Source of the DNA: Acidobacteriota bacterium
GTDB taxonomy: Bacteria > Acidobacteriota > UBA4820 > DSQY01
Direction of reading: 5' to 3'
DNA length: 43,528 nucleotides
Assembly: GCA_040752915.1 (NCBI GenBank)
Contig: JBFMHB010000022.1
Span: 1-43,528, forward strand
A program made the translations under genes and the position numbers. Shown piece after piece: positions 40,301 through 43,528 of the stretch (the stretch's first letter is position 1; every line of letters begins with the position of its first letter). Under the pieces are notes generated by a model. That model saw only the letters and a program-made list of their open reading frames with translations, did not search any database and had not been told where the DNA came from.

Positions 40301-43297
40301 GTCCTCTACGGCTTCGTGGGCATCCAGGGGGAGTCCCTGCTCCCGCTCAACGGGGACGGCATCGTCTCCGCCACGGTGACGGCGCGGAACGTCTCCACGG
40401 GAGAGCGGACCGCCGTCCCCGTCGTGGCCGGGCAGTACGTCTTTCCGACGCTTTCCGACGGGGAATACGAATTGCGGGCCACGGTGACCTACTGGGACAA
40501 CATCCTGTTCGACGCCCGCCTGCGGAACTTCGGCTGCGAAATGCCTTCGGGCGGCCGCATCGAGAAGACGGTGGAGAGGATTCTGCCCGATACGGTGAAC
40601 GTGCTCTCCACGGGGGAGGTGCAGGCCGACATCGCCTTCCCGCCGCCCGTGGTCTTCCTCCACGGGCTCCTGGACTGCTTCAAGAAGTGGTTCTCGAGCG
40701 ACCCCCAGGACCCCGATCTGCCCTATTACTGGGACAACAAGACGAGGGCCGCCGGCTTCTTCGCCTTCACGCCCAACTACGTCTGGTGGGGCCCCGAGGC
40801 CACCTGGGCCGAGAAGTCCTACCAGGTCTTCGACCAGGTCACCGCCGACCTCCACGGCCTGCACACCGCGCCCATCCAGTCGCCTTCGTCCTCCATCCCC
40901 CCCTGGACCCTCGCGGCCCACGACATGGGGGGCCTGGTGGCCCGCGTCCTGGCCTCCGGCGAACTGGCCCACAGCCCCCAGGTCCGGGCCCTGCGGTCGG
41001 TGATCCTCCTGGGGGTCCCCAACAGCGGCTCGGACTTCCTCCTGGGCGGGGGCGGCAGCGAGGTCGTGGGCACCGAGGCCATCGTCCGCCGCTTCAACGG
41101 CCTCTACCCGGACTTCGGCTCCCACGCGGACCGGGTCTACGCCGTGGGAGGGAACAAGGACTGGTGGGGGACCGGAACCTCCGACGGGAAGGTCTCCCTC
41201 TACTCGGCCTTCGTCATCACCCGCCTGGCCTGCTCGGAGACGGCCTTCGGCTACCCCGCGTGCCGGCCCTACCCAGCCGTGGTCTTCGACAACGGCCCGG
41301 GCCACATCTTCCCGTATACCCACGCCGAGCTCGGCTCCCCGCCCTCCACAGCGGAGATCCTGGAGGGCGTCCTCTTCCCCCTCGCCGAGACCCTGGGGCC
41401 CTCTCCCGCGAATCTCCTCCAGACGGCCGCCGCGCCCGACGACGAGAACCCGCTTAGCCCGATTGGACAAGCCATCTGGGGCACGACGGCCCGCTCCACG
41501 GGGACGAAGGGGGGGACGGTGAACGCCTTCGCCGGCCTCTCGGTCACCCAGACCTTCCCCTTCACCGTGGGCGCCACCGACGGCCTGGCCCTTTCGGTCT
41601 TCGTCTCCGACGGCGCCGGGACCTTCACCCTGAGCAATCCCCAGGGAGCGCCCGTCGCCTCGACCTCCGCCGACGACGACTTCGTCTGGAGCGTCCTCAA
41701 CCCCGAGGAGGGCGAGTGGACCCTGGCCGTGACGGTGGATTCGGGGAGCGTCACCTTCCGAGCCACCTCCTTCGAGAACAGCCCCGCCGGCATCCAGGCC
41801 TACCTCACCCAGGACCGCTACGCCCCCGGCGAGAGCGCCCTGCTTCGTCTCGATCTGGAAGGGGACCCGGCGGACCTCGTCTTCTCCTCGGTGACCGCCT
41901 ACGTCACCGCCGGGGGGTCGGTCCTCGAGACGGTCTCCCTCTACGACGACGGCCAGCACGGCGACGGCCAGGCGGGGGACGGGTCCTTCGGAGGGACGGC
42001 CACGGCCCCCCTCCAGGCGGGCTCTTACCCCGTCCTCTTCTCCGCCCAGGGCACCTACAACCAGCGGCCCGTCACCCGCATCGCCCACGACACCCTCTTC
42101 GTCGTACCCCCCGAGCACCTCTTCGGGGGGACCTTCAGCGATGGCCCCGTGGATACAGATGAGGACGGCCTCTTCGAGGCCCTGGAGGTCTCCGCCCTGG
42201 TGAACGTCTCTGCCCCGGGGACCTACGGCCTGTCGGGGGACCTCTTTGATGGTGAGGGGTACTTCCTGGCCCACGCGGGCGCCTCCTTCACGGCACCCGC
42301 CGCCGGCCCCTTCCAGGGCACCCTCACCTTCGATCTCTCGGGAATCTCCTGCGGCCAGGTGGGCAGCGCCTTCTCGGCCGAGAACCTCCGCGTCCTGGAC
42401 GGCGCCACCCTTCGGCCCCTGGACGCCTGGGGAACGCCCGTGGCCACCGCGGCCTATCCCGCCGGCTCCTTCGAATGCGATCCCTCCCCGCCGGGCCCCC
42501 GCATCCGGGCCCTCCGCCCCGACGAGGGAATCCAGGGCCAGACCCGGACCTTCTTGATCAGCGGCAACAGCTTCCGCGACGGCGCCATGGCGGACCTGGG
42601 GGCCGGCGTTTCCGTCCAGGAGGTTACATTCCTCTCCGAGAGCGTTCTCTCCGTGAGGGCCGCCGTCTCCCCCTCGGCCCTCCCCGGGCCGCGCATCGTG
42701 ACGGTGACCAATCCCGGCGGCGCCTCGGCCTCCCGGACCGGGGCCTTCGAAGTGGTGGCCGATGCCCCGCCCTCGGTGGCCCTCCTGACCCCCGCCGAAG
42801 CCTACCTCGTCCTGGGCGCCTCCGACGTGGCCGTGACGGCCCTGGCCACCGACGACGTCCAGGTGGAGCGGGTGGACTTCCTCGTGGACGGCGCCGTCCA
42901 GGCCAGCGTGACGGAGCACCCCTTCACCTGGACCCTCTCTCCCGGAAGCCTCTCCTCGGGCGCCCATGCCGTCACGGCGAGGGCCTACGACGGGAAGGGC
43001 CAGAGCGACGAGGCCTCCTTCCTCGCCGTGAAGGACCCGCCGGCCATCACGGCCGTCACCAAGATGGCGGCGCCCTTCCGGATCAAGTTGACGGGCCAGA
43101 ACTTCCAGGCGGGAGCCCAGGTCTACATCGGAAGCGACAGCCAGCCCTGGCCCTCAACGACGGTCAAGAACTCCACCAAGGTCATTCTGGGTGGGGGGGC
43201 GGCCCTCAAGGCCAAGTTCCCCAAGGGCCAGGCCGTGACCCTGCGCCTCGTGAATCCCGACGGGGGCTGGTGCACGGCCACCTACACGCGGCCCTAG
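37307..43297 (+). CDS. Very large secreted protein: SBBP seven-bladed propeller, PKD domains, alpha/beta-hydrolase, Ig/TIG-like tail
   Basis: A 1996-residue exported protein. After a signal peptide (1-25) comes the domain that precedes SBBP propellers (IAFAPNLGQTDPSVRF onward, to about 265). Seven SBBP repeats (about 269-735), each with YLGG...VYLTG..SSDFP-type text, make one seven-bladed propeller. Three PKD domains with Cys pairs follow (about 745-995; FWDFGD twice), then a carboxypeptidase-regulatory-like module (about 996-1110). Residues about 1112-1365 are an alpha/beta-hydrolase (VVFLHGLLD) whose nucleophile elbow reads AHDMGG, with Asp1206 in place of Ser. The tail has a PPC-like domain, TIG/IPT-like and Ig-like modules. 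ATG 37307 follows GGGGAGGGG; an in-frame start at 37253 would spoil the signal peptide. It may act at the cell surface on lipids or esters, which is inference. Confidence 0.88.
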   Translation: MVRSLAFRLAILSLFACSALTDARAALRLNPSEAPAAAARTIPGRIAFAPNLGQTDPSVRFTAVSGGATVFLTGGGVTLLLSSGVDPAPPRRPGKEAHPLQPPKLTGLRIVFPGASQALDASGLDPLPGVLNVYRGKDPSRWRTGIPLYGRVRMEGLYPGVDVEYRGVEGGLEFDLLVEPGVRPESLAFRVEDLEGRPLRLKEAGHGTLRVRCGGREIRLGLPHVFQGEGPERREIPGRFRPGRRGTVGFHLEGAEGGGPTVIDPTMLWGTYLGGSNADRGYRLALDSSANVYLTGLTMSTDFPVDLSTHGDYDVFVVKFTPDGQSLLYSTLIGGLNADVPLPIAVDVYGHAYVGGYTTSPEFPVVGGFPGPGQGSDGFLVKLNTTGQIAYSAVLGGMNMDQVTGVAVRETGKAYLTGLTYSSTFPLAGGPGDSTLGGLKDAFVSIVDTLLTGGASLLYSSFLGGSGTDEAWDVRVDAAGRALLVGSTGSSDFPVTPDTAFQPSIGGSNDAWVGLYNPFVGALPPGLVYGSFLGGSAYDAATAVEKYGLDRMVVTGFTYSGNFPTVDATQPAFGGGEDAFVALVDPSFSGPTSLLFSTYVGGTGNESGYAIAVSSYWELFVTGYTSSSDFPLADPLPGMNFLNGPEDAFVCQWEPMIVGPQQEGKAPSSAMWTLLTSTYLGGADEDYGEGIAWHQFGPGDERVFVSGSTRSSDFPTGNAFQYALNGPEDAFLVSGTESAPCTVACSGAPDVDKGLAPLVVTFTGTATPSNCTGPAIYFWDFGDDTTSSVQNPTHTYSLPGSYNWTLTVTVDGVPCTASGTVEVCELTCVPSAPPWGFVGVDQNFSIAPDFGGCGPVTYSYAWSFQDGFTAMTQDVSHAFAAPGTYTWEAHVIAAAPGPPQCDVFGSIEICGLDCTAMAAPSSGGAPLAVTFTGTSAVSGACPHSPVYFWDFGDGATSTEASPIHVYSAPGIYTWFFEASTPGAACTRTGTVEVSASAGVLYGFVGIQGESLLPLNGDGIVSATVTARNVSTGERTAVPVVAGQYVFPTLSDGEYELRATVTYWDNILFDARLRNFGCEMPSGGRIEKTVERILPDTVNVLSTGEVQADIAFPPPVVFLHGLLDCFKKWFSSDPQDPDLPYYWDNKTRAAGFFAFTPNYVWWGPEATWAEKSYQVFDQVTADLHGLHTAPIQSPSSSIPPWTLAAHDMGGLVARVLASGELAHSPQVRALRSVILLGVPNSGSDFLLGGGGSEVVGTEAIVRRFNGLYPDFGSHADRVYAVGGNKDWWGTGTSDGKVSLYSAFVITRLACSETAFGYPACRPYPAVVFDNGPGHIFPYTHAELGSPPSTAEILEGVLFPLAETLGPSPANLLQTAAAPDDENPLSPIGQAIWGTTARSTGTKGGTVNAFAGLSVTQTFPFTVGATDGLALSVFVSDGAGTFTLSNPQGAPVASTSADDDFVWSVLNPEEGEWTLAVTVDSGSVTFRATSFENSPAGIQAYLTQDRYAPGESALLRLDLEGDPADLVFSSVTAYVTAGGSVLETVSLYDDGQHGDGQAGDGSFGGTATAPLQAGSYPVLFSAQGTYNQRPVTRIAHDTLFVVPPEHLFGGTFSDGPVDTDEDGLFEALEVSALVNVSAPGTYGLSGDLFDGEGYFLAHAGASFTAPAAGPFQGTLTFDLSGISCGQVGSAFSAENLRVLDGATLRPLDAWGTPVATAAYPAGSFECDPSPPGPRIRALRPDEGIQGQTRTFLISGNSFRDGAMADLGAGVSVQEVTFLSESVLSVRAAVSPSALPGPRIVTVTNPGGASASRTGAFEVVADAPPSVALLTPAEAYLVLGASDVAVTALATDDVQVERVDFLVDGAVQASVTEHPFTWTLSPGSLSSGAHAVTARAYDGKGQSDEASFLAVKDPPAITAVTKMAAPFRIKLTGQNFQAGAQVYIGSDSQPWPSTTVKNSTKVILGGGAALKAKFPKGQAVTLRLVNPDGGWCTATYTRP

Positions 43298-43334
43298 GTC
43301 CAGGACCATTAGGGAGAAAAAGTCCGGAAACCGA

Positions 43335-43364
43335 CGAGGGGGCGGCCTCCGGGCCGCCCCCTCG
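43335..43364. terminator. Strong 13-bp hairpin between the propeller gene and a small convergent ORF
   Basis: CGAGGGGGCGGCC (43335-43347) and GGCCGCCCCCTCG (43352-43364) pair perfectly with a TCCG loop. No T tract follows immediately on either strand (on the minus strand a CTTTTTC comes about 15 nt later), so it is a probable but non-canonical terminator for the two convergent transcripts. Confidence 0.55.
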
Positions 43365-43388
43365 AGCACTCGCCCCGCCTGCGGCGGA

Positions 43389-43469
43389 TCAGGCGCCCGT
43401 GCCCCAGATAGCGCCCATCACGGGAGAACAGACTGTAAAGACGAGAGCGGCGATCGTGAAAGACAGCAT
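43389..43469 (-). CDS. Small membrane peptide (26 residues), hypothetical
   Basis: An ORF of 26 codons reading out from the right edge towards the propeller gene. It begins MLSFTIAALVF, continues hydrophobically through VCSPVMGAIW and ends GTGA, so it would form one short membrane helix. The reason to take it seriously is the ribosome binding site: AAGGAGGTG (43482-43474), the longest SD match in the window, with optimal spacing to the ATG. A CTCC just upstream could fold onto the SD. It is too small to assign; a subunit-like micro-protein or a leader peptide are both possible. Confidence 0.5.
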   Translation of the reverse strand: MLSFTIAALVFTVCSPVMGAIWGTGA

Positions 43470-43505
43470 CTCGCACCTCCTTGGAGGAGAGGGTCCCGGG
43501 GGCGG

Positions 43506-43520
43506 CCCCCCCCCCCCCCC
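43506..43520. repeat. Run of 15 C at the right edge
   Basis: An uninterrupted C homopolymer within GC-only sequence, 8 bases from the end of the window. Such runs often end assemblies; its true length is uncertain. Confidence 0.7.
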
Positions 43521-43528
43521 GCCGCGCG

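Noticed and set aside
37292-42967. 1891-codon open frame on the minus strand opposite the propeller gene
   Set aside because: In very GC-rich DNA the antisense frame of a real gene stays open. The product is low-complexity Gly/Arg/His/Glu text without domains, while the + strand frame has a signal peptide and recognisable domains.

Overview
The window comes from a high-GC diderm (Gram-negative) bacterium. Kdo synthesis (kdsA, kdsD, kdsC), the LPS regulators LapA/LapB and the LPS transport proteins LptD and LptE all show that the cell makes LPS. The gene mix (SBBP-repeat propeller protein, DUF4010 MgtC protein, solitary AmrB, zinc-ribbon pseudopilin-like protein) would suit an Acidobacteriota- or Myxococcota-like lineage. 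That placement is inference; no rRNA, tRNA, phage, IS element or CRISPR was recognised. The 3' edge ends in a run of 15 C, which looks like a contig end.

Layout. 1-608 is GC-rich sequence with no credible gene. 609-8873 (+) is a tightly packed housekeeping block: kdsA-kdsD, then kdsC-lapA-lapB-small ORF-nadC-birA-coaX-hypothetical-prmA, mostly overlapping by 4-16 nt. 8874-9381 is a non-coding island with an AT-rich inverted repeat, DnaA-box-like repeats, a good promoter and a TPP riboswitch for thiC. 9382-18484 (+) holds thiC, a MgtC/DUF4010 membrane protein, amrB-lptD (overlapping), a phytol-kinase/DUF92 fusion, a UbiA prenyltransferase and a cytochrome c. 18549-22364 (-) is an operon-like run: pepE, an NRDE protein, an RNase D-like exonuclease and an APC permease. 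22613-24247 (+) encodes a receiver domain joined to a type I asparaginase whose N-terminal domain is in permuted order. 24264-30249 (-) holds a TPR protein, a zinc-ribbon pseudopilin-like protein, leuS, lptE and an unknown membrane protein. 30511-32157 (+) is a multi-domain response regulator. 32180-37125 (-) is a peptide-type ABC importer (binding lipoprotein, two permeases) followed by holA. 37307-43297 (+) encodes a 1996-residue secreted propeller/PKD/hydrolase protein. At the right edge lies a 26-codon membrane peptide ORF (-).

How the genes work together. The first block links outer-membrane precursor supply (Kdo) with LpxC-level control (LapA/B) and cofactor synthesis (NAD, CoA, biotin). 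The fusion kinase plus UbiA enzyme form a plausible two-gene route from a free isoprenoid alcohol, through its mono- and diphosphate, to a prenylated product. The dipeptide-type transporter, PepE, the amino acid permease and the asparaginase domain suggest use of peptides and amino acids.

Most interesting: the receiver-permuted asparaginase, the kinase fusion beside UbiA, the AT-rich/DnaA-box-like island, an orphan perfect terminator upstream of the asparaginase gene, and the hydrolase domain with Asp at the nucleophile position. Promoter calls are by eye. Several share a -10 of the form TATnCT, which gives them some mutual support.
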